A stretch of DNA of 64,000 bases from contig JBJENW010000109.1 of the NCBI GenBank assembly GCA_051880395.1, positions 1-64,000 of the forward strand, given 5' to 3'. Positions 19,165-26,445 of this stretch are shown piece by piece; within the stretch, counting starts at the first letter, position 1; every line of letters starts with the position of its first letter. This DNA is from JBJENW01 sp051880395. Its GTDB lineage: Bacteria > Bacillota > Clostridia > Lachnospirales > Lachnospiraceae. A program made the position numbers and the translations under genes. Under the pieces are notes generated by a model that made no database searches, was not told where the DNA came from, and saw only the letters and a program-made list of their open reading frames with translations.

Positions 19165-19279
19165 AGAAAAACGAAAGGATGCGGCTTGAATCCATATGTT
19201 AAGGATATTTTAAGAAAGAAAGGTTTGCACTGTTGCGATTCGTATACTATAATAGAGTGCGATATAGGAGGGTGATCGT

Positions 19280-20566
19280 TTGACATTTGAAGAGATAGAT
19301 GCATATATTGCGCGTATACCAAAGTTTACAAAAAAAAATAGTCTGGCACATACGCGCACGATTTTGAAGATGCTCGGAAATCCACAAGAGACGTTTGCAG
19401 TGATTCATGTGGCGGGAAGTAACGGAAAAGGAAGTGTCTGCAGTTTTTTGCATCAGGCACTTTGTGAGGCCGGATATCGCGTGGGAATGTTCAGCTCACC
19501 ACATCTCGTTACGATTCGTGAACGGTTTGTCTGTGCAGAGAAGATGGCATCCAAGGCAGAACTTACGGATTGCTTCGAAATCGTGATGCAGGCGGTGAAA
19601 AAAGCAGGAGAGGATGGTCTTTTGCATCCGAGCTATTTTGAGTTTTTGTTTTTGATGGCAATGGTATTTTTTTCAAAAAAAAACGCAGACTATGTGGTGT
19701 TAGAAACTGGATTGGGAGGAAGACTCGATGCTACGAATGCAATTTTACACCCACGGTATACAGTTATTACATCAATTAGCCTGGAACATACGGAAATATT
19801 AGGAGATACGATTGAGGCGATCGCGGCTGAAAAAGCGGGAATTATCAAAGAGAATGTGCCTATCGTGTATGATGCCACAAATGCAAAAGCAGCAGCGGTG
19901 ATCGAGGAGAAAGCGAAAGAGAAACACGCACTGTCAGTTGCCGTGAAATCGACAGATGTTGAGATAAAAAAACAATCGAAGGAAAAAATCACCTTTTTTT
20001 ATGGAAAAGGTTGTGATAAAATAGAATGTACCATTCCGTTTCCAGCGTTGTATCAGGCGCAGAACGCGGCAGTCGCGCTGCAGGTCTTGCTTTTATGTGA
20101 GAAAGATCATATTTTGACACGCGAACAGATCGTGGATGGAATCTCCCATACAAAATGGCCGGGGCGCATGGAACAGGTACAGCCGGAAGTTTTTCTGGAT
20201 GGAGCGCACAATGTGGCTGGGATTACGAGGCTGCTTGAAACGGTCCATCAGATTACAAAAGAGCCGCCGCTATTACTTTTTTCTATGGTAAAAGAGAAAA
20301 ATTATGAGGAAGCGGTACGGCTGCTCGTGGAAGAGGAAGAATGGGCAGGTATTTTTGTAACAACAATTTCGGATGCGCGCGGGATTTGCGCGAAGAAACT
20401 GGCAGAAGAATTTTTAAAAGAGAAAAGAGAAGTGTTCTGTGTGGAGAATGTAAAGGAAGCATTCCGGCAGGCACTTTTAAAGAAAAAAGAAGGGCAGCTT
20501 TTGATCTGTACCGGATCGCTGTACCTGATTGGTGAATTAAAAAAAGAGTTGGAGGATCGAACATGA
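19280..20566 (+). CDS. folC: Folylpolyglutamate synthase / dihydrofolate synthase
   Basis: A 428-residue Mur-ligase-fold enzyme that adds glutamate to dihydropteroate and/or folates, which retains folates in the cell. The P-loop HVAGSNGKGSVCSF is near residue 43, followed by FSSPHLVTIRERF and the metal/ATP site LETGLGGRLDATN. It starts with TTG at 19280, preceded by GGAGGG at good spacing. Its stop overlaps the next small gene by 4 bp (ATGA), which indicates coupled translation. Confidence 0.93.
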   Translation: MTFEEIDAYIARIPKFTKKNSLAHTRTILKMLGNPQETFAVIHVAGSNGKGSVCSFLHQALCEAGYRVGMFSSPHLVTIRERFVCAEKMASKAELTDCFEIVMQAVKKAGEDGLLHPSYFEFLFLMAMVFFSKKNADYVVLETGLGGRLDATNAILHPRYTVITSISLEHTEILGDTIEAIAAEKAGIIKENVPIVYDATNAKAAAVIEEKAKEKHALSVAVKSTDVEIKKQSKEKITFFYGKGCDKIECTIPFPALYQAQNAAVALQVLLLCEKDHILTREQIVDGISHTKWPGRMEQVQPEVFLDGAHNVAGITRLLETVHQITKEPPLLLFSMVKEKNYEEAVRLLVEEEEWAGIFVTTISDARGICAKKLAEEFLKEKREVFCVENVKEAFRQALLKKKEGQLLICTGSLYLIGELKKELEDRT

Positions 20567-20712
20567 TTGATTTTGAAGAAGAATTGAAGAAATATAAACC
20601 GAGTCCGGAGGTGGAAGAAGCAGAGGAAACCATTCGCAACCATGATATGACGGATATGACGGACATTCTGCTGGAGATGATGCAGCAGAGTCGAAACGAG
20701 AAACGGAGATAG
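20563..20712 (+). CDS. Small acidic protein coupled to folC
   Basis: A 49-residue acidic, probably helical protein (MIDFEEELKKYKPSPEVEEA ... MTDMTDILLEMMQQSRNEKRR). It overlaps the folC stop in the ATGA arrangement, has GGAGG at 20550-20554 inside folC, and ends 13 bp before the zinc-ribbon gene. Position and codon pattern suggest a real gene of unknown function. Confidence 0.65.
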   Translation: MIDFEEELKKYKPSPEVEEAEETIRNHDMTDMTDILLEMMQQSRNEKRR

Positions 20713-20725
20713 GCGGGCGAAGAAA

Positions 20726-22168
20726 ATGGAATGTTTGAATTGTGGAACAAAATTGCAGCAGGGGGATATCTGCCCGAACTGCGGCATGGATGTAAGTGTT
20801 TATAAGAAAATCATGCATATGTCAAACTTTTATTATAATGAAGGTCTGGCGAAAGCAAATGTGCGGGATTTTACCGGTGCGATCGAGAGTCTGAAAAAAA
20901 GTCTGTATTTTAACAAAAAAAATATTGTGGCACGAAATGTTCTGGGCCTGGTCTATTTTGAGATGGGAGAGACAGTTTCGGCACTGAGCGAATGGGTGAT
21001 CAGCAAAAATTTCCGCGCAGAACGAAATCCGGCAGATAAGTATTTGCGGGAGCTGCAGAAAAATCCAGGACAGTTAGAAGCGATCAATCAGACGATCAAG
21101 AAGTATAATCAGGCGATTGCATACTGCCAGGAAGGCAGTGAGGATATGGCGATCATTCAGTTAAAAAAAGTCATTTCCATGAATTCGAAAATGGTGCGGG
21201 CACACCAACTGTTAGCACTTCTTTATATGAAAGAAGGGAAATATGAGAATGCGGCGAAGTATCTAAAAGCGGCAGAACAGATTGATGTGAACAATACCAC
21301 CACTATGCGATATCAAAAAGAGCTGCGTGAGCAGATGAAGAATGTGAAACACAAAAAAGAGGATAAGATCTCTTATCAGAGTGGGAATGATACGATCATT
21401 CAGCCTTCACATGTATTCCGGGAACATTCCATCACATCAATGGTCATCAATCTGCTGGTTGGCGTGGCAATCGGTGTGGCAATCACCTGTTTTCTGGTGG
21501 TTCCGAGTATTCGCCACAATATGGTCAGTGACAAAAAAGCGGAGATCAATGAGGCAAACAGCACTGTGACAACAAAGGAGCAGACGATCACTTCTCTAAA
21601 ATCTCAAGTGAAAGATTTAAAGAAGGAAGCGGAAAAGGCGAAAAAAGAGAAAGAGGCATCGGCGCAGCGGCTGACCTCTTACAGTAAAGTAATTGAAGCA
21701 TATGCTGCATATATTAAAGAGGATACGCAGACGGCAACCGCAGCGTTAGAGCAGGTAAAAACAGAGGATCTTGATGAGACGACGAAAGCAATTTATGATC
21801 AGACGAATACGGAGCTTCAGACAAAGATGATGGATACCTGGTATGCAGAAGGTACGAAAGCGTACAATTCGTATGATTATCAGAACGCGGTGGCAAATCT
21901 GCAGCAGGTAGTCAATGTGGATGAGCAGTATGGTGAAGGGTATGCACTTTATTATCTGGCACAGTCATTGAGAAGAACAGAAAATCTGGAAAAAGCGCTT
22001 CCGTATTATCAGCGTGTAGTAGAATTATATCCGGGATCTGAGCGCGCACGTACTGCACAGATGTATCTGGATCAAAATCCTGGTGCAGCAGGCTCCACGG
22101 GAGGAAGTATGGGATCTGATGCAGAGAGTACGGTGACAGAAACTGAGACAATGACAAATACAAACTAG
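20726..22168 (+). CDS. Zinc-ribbon, TPR and coiled-coil membrane protein
   Basis: A 480-residue protein. Residues 3-20 form a zinc ribbon (CLNCGTK ... CPNCG); residues 30-200 hold TPR-like helical repeats (EGLAKANVRDFTGAIESLKK). One transmembrane segment lies near residues 238-260 (MVINLLVGVAIGVAITCFLV), followed by a coiled coil and a second TPR block outside the membrane (YALYYLAQSLRRTENLEKAL). It ends in a Ser/Thr/Glu-rich tail. It probably scaffolds a membrane complex; the partners are unknown. It follows folC and the small gene in one operon. Confidence 0.8.
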   Translation: MECLNCGTKLQQGDICPNCGMDVSVYKKIMHMSNFYYNEGLAKANVRDFTGAIESLKKSLYFNKKNIVARNVLGLVYFEMGETVSALSEWVISKNFRAERNPADKYLRELQKNPGQLEAINQTIKKYNQAIAYCQEGSEDMAIIQLKKVISMNSKMVRAHQLLALLYMKEGKYENAAKYLKAAEQIDVNNTTTMRYQKELREQMKNVKHKKEDKISYQSGNDTIIQPSHVFREHSITSMVINLLVGVAIGVAITCFLVVPSIRHNMVSDKKAEINEANSTVTTKEQTITSLKSQVKDLKKEAEKAKKEKEASAQRLTSYSKVIEAYAAYIKEDTQTATAALEQVKTEDLDETTKAIYDQTNTELQTKMMDTWYAEGTKAYNSYDYQNAVANLQQVVNVDEQYGEGYALYYLAQSLRRTENLEKALPYYQRVVELYPGSERARTAQMYLDQNPGAAGSTGGSMGSDAESTVTETETMTNTN

Positions 22169-22180
22169 GAAATTATATAC

Positions 22181-22213
22181 AAAAGGCGTCAAATTTTTTG
22201 GCGTCTTTTTTTT
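22181..22213 (+). terminator. Terminator after the TPR protein gene
   Basis: aaaaggcgtc pairs with ggcgtctttt through two G-U wobbles and is followed by a T run. Confidence 0.75.
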
Positions 22214-22231
22214 ATTATGAAAATCAGTGGA

Positions 22232-22269
22232 ATGTACGTGAAGTGTTTGAGGGAATTTGCACGTACATC
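22232..22269. repeat. Short palindrome next to family 2 repeat
   Basis: atgtacgtg (22232 onward) pairs with cacgtacat, which ends at the first base of the 163-bp palindrome. It is not present beside the second copy of that palindrome, and shares the gtacgt core with its tip. Confidence 0.6.
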
Positions 22270-22432
22270 ATGTTCTCTCGGAATCTCTTTGTGCCTGATT
22301 TTGTGAGATGATTTTTTGTCAGATGTGCACAAATTTATGAGGCGTACGTGGAGCGTACGTTGATTAAATTTGTGTGCATCTGGCGGAAAACCAGCCGCAA
22401 AAGCAGGCGCAAGGGAGATTCCGAGGGAACAT
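22270..22432. repeat. Family 2 palindromic element, copy 1 (spoIIAA leader)
   Basis: A 163-bp foldback that begins atgttctctcggaatctc and ends gagattccgagggaacat. Its middle holds a second stem (cagatgtgcacaaattta with taaatttgtgtgcatctg) capped by gcgtacg-tggag-cgtacg. A copy of the same length, about 96% identical, lies at 59552-59714 in the same orientation. Here it ends 21 bp before the spoIIAA start codon, leaving only the ribosome site between. Confidence 0.9.
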
Positions 22433-22453
22433 CATCAAAGAGGAGGATAAAAT

Positions 22454-22792
22454 ATGGATTGGACGTATGAAATTTCAGAGGATATGTTACGGATTCTTGT
22501 GCCGCAGGAATTAGATCATCATAGTGCGCAAAAATTGCAGAAGGAGACAGACTTGTTATTGAACTCGTATCATATCCATCATCTGGTTTTTGATTTCTCC
22601 AGAACAGAATTTATGGATAGTTCGGGAATCGGAATGTTGATTGCAAAAAGCAAATGGATGCAGTACAGCGGAGGCAGCGTGGAGGCTGAACATTTGAGTG
22701 CACGTGTGAAAAAAATTTTTACCATATCCGGTCTGTTTCGTTTGATTCAGATCAAAAATGAGGAGGACGAACAGAATGGAACGAATCAATGA
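22454..22792 (+). CDS. spoIIAA: Anti-anti-sigma factor SpoIIAA
   Basis: A 112-residue STAS-domain protein that, when unphosphorylated, captures SpoIIAB and frees sigma-F in the forespore. The phosphorylated serine lies in FMDSSGIGMLIAKSK near residue 58. It starts at ATG 22454 after AGGAGG. It is the first gene of the spoIIA operon, overlaps spoIIAB by 17 bp, and has a 163-bp palindrome where a leader is expected. The operon is normally switched on by sigma-H and Spo0A; I could not identify a convincing sigma-H promoter. Confidence 0.93.
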   Translation: MDWTYEISEDMLRILVPQELDHHSAQKLQKETDLLLNSYHIHHLVFDFSRTEFMDSSGIGMLIAKSKWMQYSGGSVEAEHLSARVKKIFTISGLFRLIQIKNEEDEQNGTNQ

Positions 22793-23225
22793 GATGGAGG
22801 TAATTTTTGACGCACATTCCGAAAATGAAGGGCTGGCAAGGATGATCGTGGCGGCGTTTTTAGCACCGGTGAATCCGACTGTTGAGGAGATTTCGGATGT
22901 AAAGACAGCGGTCTCAGAGGCAGTGACAAACTGCATTGTACATGGATACGAGGAAAAGCAAGGAAAAATCTGGATGCGCTGCCGCCTGACAGAGCTTGCA
23001 CTTGAGATTGAGATCGCGGATAAAGGGAAAGGAATTGCAGATATCGAGGAGGCGATGAAACCGTTTTATACGACAAAGCCTGAACAGGCGCGTGCCGGGA
23101 TGGGGTTTGCGTTTATGGAAGCATTTATGGACGAGCTTTCCGTGGAATCTGCACCGGAAAAGGGCACGGTGGTCTTTATGAAAAAAAAGTGGAATCATGT
23201 GGGTGAGGAGCGGTCGGATGCGTGA
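22776..23225 (+). CDS. spoIIAB: Anti-sigma-F factor SpoIIAB
   Basis: A 149-residue serine kinase and anti-sigma factor of the GHKL fold that holds sigma-F and phosphorylates SpoIIAA. The N-box is VSEAVTNCIVHGY, the G1 box EIEIADKGKGI, and the later ATP-lid segment PEQARAGMGFAFM. ATG 22776 follows AGGAGG within spoIIAA. It overlaps sigF by 8 bp, so the three proteins are made in balance. Confidence 0.95.
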   Translation: MERINEMEVIFDAHSENEGLARMIVAAFLAPVNPTVEEISDVKTAVSEAVTNCIVHGYEEKQGKIWMRCRLTELALEIEIADKGKGIADIEEAMKPFYTTKPEQARAGMGFAFMEAFMDELSVESAPEKGTVVFMKKKWNHVGEERSDA

Positions 23226-23943
23226 AAAAGAGGAGCAGTTTGTGCTTTTGAAACGGGCGCACGCAGGAGAGAAAGAAGCACGCGATCAGCTGGCACAGCA
23301 AAATACAGGGTTGGTTTGGAGTATTGTGCAGAAGTATCAGAATCGCGGAAAGGATGTAGAAGATCTGTTTCAGGTGGGAATGATCGGGTTATTGAAGGCG
23401 ATCGATCGGTTTGATGTATCATATGATGTGGCATTTTCTACTTATGCGGTTCCGCTGATCGCCGGTGAGATTCGGCGGTTTCTTCGCGATGACGGAATGA
23501 TACGGGTCTCGCGTTCGTTGAAAGAGTCGGCATGGAAAATTCAGCAGGTAGCGCGGGAAATTGAGCAGAAAGAAGGGCGGCAGGCACATTTATCGGAGCT
23601 GCAGGAGAAGACAAAATTATCGGTGGAGGAGATTGTGCAGGCATTAGATGCGAATGCGCAGGTGGAATCTTTGTATAAGCCAGTGTATCAGAGTGAAGGG
23701 AAGGAGCTTTGCCTGCAGGATCAGATTCCGGCGAAAGAGGAGAAAGAGGCGGTCTTAAACCGCATTCTTTTGGAAAAGTCGATGTCCGTGTTAGACGAAC
23801 AAAGCCGCCGACTGATCGTTTTGCGCTACTTTGAGGACAAAACCCAGATGGAGACCGCGAAGCTCCTTGGAATGACCCAGGTTCAGGTAAGCCGTAAAGA
23901 AAAGAAGATACTTTTACAGATGAGGGAAGTGCTTCGGGAATAA
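23218..23943 (+). CDS. sigF: Sporulation sigma factor sigma-F (SpoIIAC)
   Basis: A 241-residue sigma factor that starts forespore gene expression. Region 2 contains DVEDLFQVGMIGLLKAIDRF and YDVAFSTYAVPLIAGEIRRF; region 3 RVSRSLKESAWKIQQ; region 4 the helix-turn-helix QMETAKLLGMTQVQVSRKEK. Start 23218 follows GAGGAG inside spoIIAB. Its place as third gene in spoIIAA-spoIIAB separates it from sigma-G. This operon shows the organism can sporulate or recently could. Confidence 0.95.
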   Translation: MREKEEQFVLLKRAHAGEKEARDQLAQQNTGLVWSIVQKYQNRGKDVEDLFQVGMIGLLKAIDRFDVSYDVAFSTYAVPLIAGEIRRFLRDDGMIRVSRSLKESAWKIQQVAREIEQKEGRQAHLSELQEKTKLSVEEIVQALDANAQVESLYKPVYQSEGKELCLQDQIPAKEEKEAVLNRILLEKSMSVLDEQSRRLIVLRYFEDKTQMETAKLLGMTQVQVSRKEKKILLQMREVLRE

Positions 23944-23962
23944 AAGAGAAGAAATAAAAAAA

Positions 23963-24019
23963 GTAAACTAAAAAAAATAAAAGGTTTACATTGACGAACC
24001 GAGGAAGAAGTCGTACACT
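23963..24019 (+). promoter_or_regulatory. bioB promoter with putative BirA operator
   Basis: TTGACG (23991-23996) and TACACT (24014-24019) are 17 bp apart. Directly upstream, GTAAAC (23963-23968) and GTTTAC (23984-23989) form an inverted repeat with a 15-bp spacer, like the biotin repressor BirA sites of Firmicutes. BirA bound there would touch the -35 box. No birA gene is in the window. Confidence 0.6.
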
Positions 24020-24056
24020 ATTTTCGTAGGAAAATGTTTCACAGGAGGAAAAAAGC

Positions 24057-25034
24057 ATGTACGAAAAATTAGTGGAAGAAATTATTGCAGGAAAGCGATT
24101 AAAGAGAGAGGACGATCTGCAGTTTTTGATCGACGGGGATTTGGAGAGTCTTTGCAGGGGGGCGAATCAGATCCGCGAGGTGTTGTGCGGAAAGCATGTG
24201 GATCTCTGCTCGATCATAAATGGAAAAGCAGGACGATGTGGAGAGGACTGTAAATTCTGTGCACAGTCCGGCAAACATCATACGGGAGCGAAGGAATATG
24301 GATTTCTGGATGTGGAGACGATTTTGGCGGAATGCAAGCGAAACGAGGCAAACGGGGTACACCGTTTTTCCATCGTGACAGCGGGCCGGTCCCTGTCTGG
24401 GGAAGAGTTTGAGACGGCCATTGCAGCATATAAGCGGATGCATGCGGAATGTCCGGATATGATCTTGTGTGCGTCCCATGGTCTTTTGACGCAGGAACAG
24501 TTTGACCGGCTCAAGGGAGCGGGCGTAGAGATGTATCATGCAAATATCGAGACATCGCGGCGCAATTTTCCGAAAATCTGCTCGACGCATACCTATGAGG
24601 ATAAACTCGAAAATATCCGAAAGGCGAAAAAAGCAGGGCTGACTGTCTGCTCCGGCGGAATCGTCGGCATGGGAGAGACATGGGAGGACCGGCTGGATAT
24701 GGCCGTTTCGTTGTCGGAACTTCAAGTGGATTCGATTCCGTTAAATGCACTGATCCCGGTAAAAGGAACTCCGTTAGAAGCCTTGACACCACTTTCGGAA
24801 GATGCTATCTTAAGAATTGTTGCAATGTTTCGCTTTGTCAATCCGATTGCCTATGTACGGCTGGCAGCGGGTCGGAAATTAATGGAAAACAGTGGTTCAA
24901 AGGCATTTTTTTCAGGTGCAAATGCGACCATCACCGGAGATATGCTGACCACTTCCGGAAATAATACGACGCAGGATAAAGCGATGCTGTTAGAAAATGG
25001 ATTTGAACTCAATAGAAGGGAAAAAGTATGTTAG
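24057..25034 (+). CDS. bioB: Biotin synthase
   Basis: A 325-residue radical-SAM enzyme that inserts sulfur into dethiobiotin. The radical-SAM cysteines are C61, C65 and C68 (CGEDCKFC). The C-terminal block SGANATITGDMLTTSGN is typical of BioB. Other biotin genes are absent nearby, so the cell may use imported dethiobiotin or make it elsewhere. It overlaps tcdA by 7 bp. The start follows CAGGAGG. Confidence 0.93.
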   Translation: MYEKLVEEIIAGKRLKREDDLQFLIDGDLESLCRGANQIREVLCGKHVDLCSIINGKAGRCGEDCKFCAQSGKHHTGAKEYGFLDVETILAECKRNEANGVHRFSIVTAGRSLSGEEFETAIAAYKRMHAECPDMILCASHGLLTQEQFDRLKGAGVEMYHANIETSRRNFPKICSTHTYEDKLENIRKAKKAGLTVCSGGIVGMGETWEDRLDMAVSLSELQVDSIPLNALIPVKGTPLEALTPLSEDAILRIVAMFRFVNPIAYVRLAAGRKLMENSGSKAFFSGANATITGDMLTTSGNNTTQDKAMLLENGFELNRREKVC

Positions 25035-25795
25035 ATCAGTTTTCCAGAACCGAATTGTTGTTTGGAAAAGAAAATATGGAACGTTTAAAACAAGCACGTG
25101 TTGCTGTTTTTGGAATCGGCGGGGTTGGCGGTTATGCAGTGGAAGCCCTAGCGCGCGGCGGTATTGGGACGCTCGATCTGATCGATGACGATAAAGTCTG
25201 CCTGACAAATCTGAACCGTCAGATCATCGCGACACGCCAGACGATCGGAAAAAATAAAGTTGATGTAGCACAAGAGCGCATACATTCTATTTCACCGGAT
25301 ATCGTGGTAAATAAATATCAGACATTTTTTATGCCGGATACGGCCGATCAGTTTGATTTTTCCGCCTATGATTATGTGATTGATGCCATCGATACTGTGA
25401 CTGGAAAAATTCAGCTGGTGGAGATGGCGCAGGCGGCCGCAACACCGATCATCAGCGCGATGGGCGCCGGAAATAAATTAGATCCGACGGCGTTTGAAGT
25501 GACGGATATTTACAAGACATCGGTCTGTCCCCTGGCGAAAGTCATGCGGCGGGAGTTGAAAAAGCGCGGCATCAAAAAATTAAAAGTTGTCTACTCCAAA
25601 GAAAAACCGATCACACCGAAAGAAGAGACAGAGAATAGCTGCAAAAACAATTGTGTCTGCCCACCGGGAACACAGCGCACCTGTACGGTCCGCCATCAGG
25701 TTCCGGGCAGCAATTCGTTTGTTCCGGCTGTGGCAGGCCTCATCATCGCAGGCGAAGTCCTGAAAGACTTGACCGGAATGAAAGCGGAGTTTTAA
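25028..25795 (+). CDS. tcdA: tRNA threonylcarbamoyladenosine dehydratase
   Basis: A 255-residue E1/ThiF-like protein of the TcdA (CsdL/YgdL) group, which uses ATP to convert t6A37 of ANN-decoding tRNAs to its cyclic form. The nucleotide loop is VFGIGGVGGYAVEALARGG, the adenylation region DDDKVCLTNLNRQIIA, and the family segment AMGAGNKLDPTAFEVTDIYK. A cysteine-rich insert (CKNNCVCPPGTQRTC) lies near residue 205. It is coupled to bioB. Its stop codon coincides with the left edge of a foldback element and no separate terminator is seen. Confidence 0.92.
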   Translation: MLDQFSRTELLFGKENMERLKQARVAVFGIGGVGGYAVEALARGGIGTLDLIDDDKVCLTNLNRQIIATRQTIGKNKVDVAQERIHSISPDIVVNKYQTFFMPDTADQFDFSAYDYVIDAIDTVTGKIQLVEMAQAAATPIISAMGAGNKLDPTAFEVTDIYKTSVCPLAKVMRRELKKRGIKKLKVVYSKEKPITPKEETENSCKNNCVCPPGTQRTCTVRHQVPGSNSFVPAVAGLIIAGEVLKDLTGMKAEF

Positions 25796-26050
25796 TTCTC
25801 AACTTTTTTTGGGCCTTTACGGACGCGGGGTTCCACGAGAGACGGTCTTCTGAAAAAACGCGGCTCCTGCGCAGATGAGCTAACTCTTAAGATTCTCTAA
25901 GGCACTATAGAACCAAAGGTTCATTGAACCGTTTTCGTGCCTAAGAGAATCTAAAGAGTGGATCTCACCTGCACCTGCCGAAATGTTTTTTCAGAAGACC
26001 GTCTCTCGTGGAACGCCGCTGTGTATTGGAACCAGAAGGTTGAGAATTTT
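25792..26050. repeat. Family 1 foldback element, copy B1 (short form)
   Basis: The inverted repeat aattctcaac (left) with ggttgagaattttt (right) bounds the unit. The outer stem pairs ttccacgagagacggtcttc with gaagaccgtctctcgtggaa. The inner stem pairs aagattctctaaggcac with gtgcctaagagaatct. It shares with the longer copies the terminal signature gtgtattggaacc...ggttgaga and a ttacggacg on the other arm. It begins at the tcdA stop codon. Confidence 0.8.
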
Positions 26051-26070
26051 TGAAGAGAATATATAATGTT

Positions 26071-26310
26071 GACGAAATATATCTCAACCGATCGGTTCCG
26101 ATACACAGTTTGACACCGCGACAGGGCAGGCTTGCGCAAAAACAATTCGGTGGGCATAGGTAAGATCCAGTCCTTACGGAGACTTAGGCGCGAAGGCAAT
26201 CCTGAGCGTCTTAGTCGCAGTTAGGACTTAGCTTACCTATGTAGGAACCGTGTTTTTGCGCAAGCCTGCCCTGTCGCGGTGGCAAACGTCCGTATAGGAA
26301 CTGATTTTTC
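26071..26310. repeat. Family 1 foldback element, copy B2 (short form)
   Basis: The unit starts gacgaaatatatctcaacc, has the gatacacagttt and aaacgtccgtataggaa signatures of the family, and an outer stem accgcgacagggcaggcttg with caagcctgccctgtcgcggt. The inner stem pairs cataggtaag with cttacctatg. Its right terminus is worn. It lies 20 bp after B1 in tandem. Confidence 0.8.
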
Positions 26311-26326
26311 GTTTGAATTATTTCAG

Positions 26327-26353
26327 AAAAGAGCCAATTGGCTCTTTTTTTTT
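26327..26353 (+). terminator. Terminator-like hairpin after B2
   Basis: aaaagagcc-aatt-ggctctttt is followed by further T residues. It would end transcripts from bioB-tcdA that pass both repeats, before the surface protein gene. Confidence 0.75.
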
Positions 26354-26445
26354 GGGGTAAAATACGGTAAAATACCTTATGTAAACTTTAAACAATTCGA
26401 GAAAAATGATTGTTTCGGAATAGAAAAATGCTTTAGGAGGGAATC

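Noticed and set aside
22225..22265. Sigma-H promoter for spoIIA
   Set aside because: A GAAT-type -10 match is present but the matching -35 is poor and the spacing too long.
24099..24725. 208-codon open frame opposite bioB
   Set aside because: Antisense shadow of a clear gene, with no start signal and a composition set by the bioB codons.
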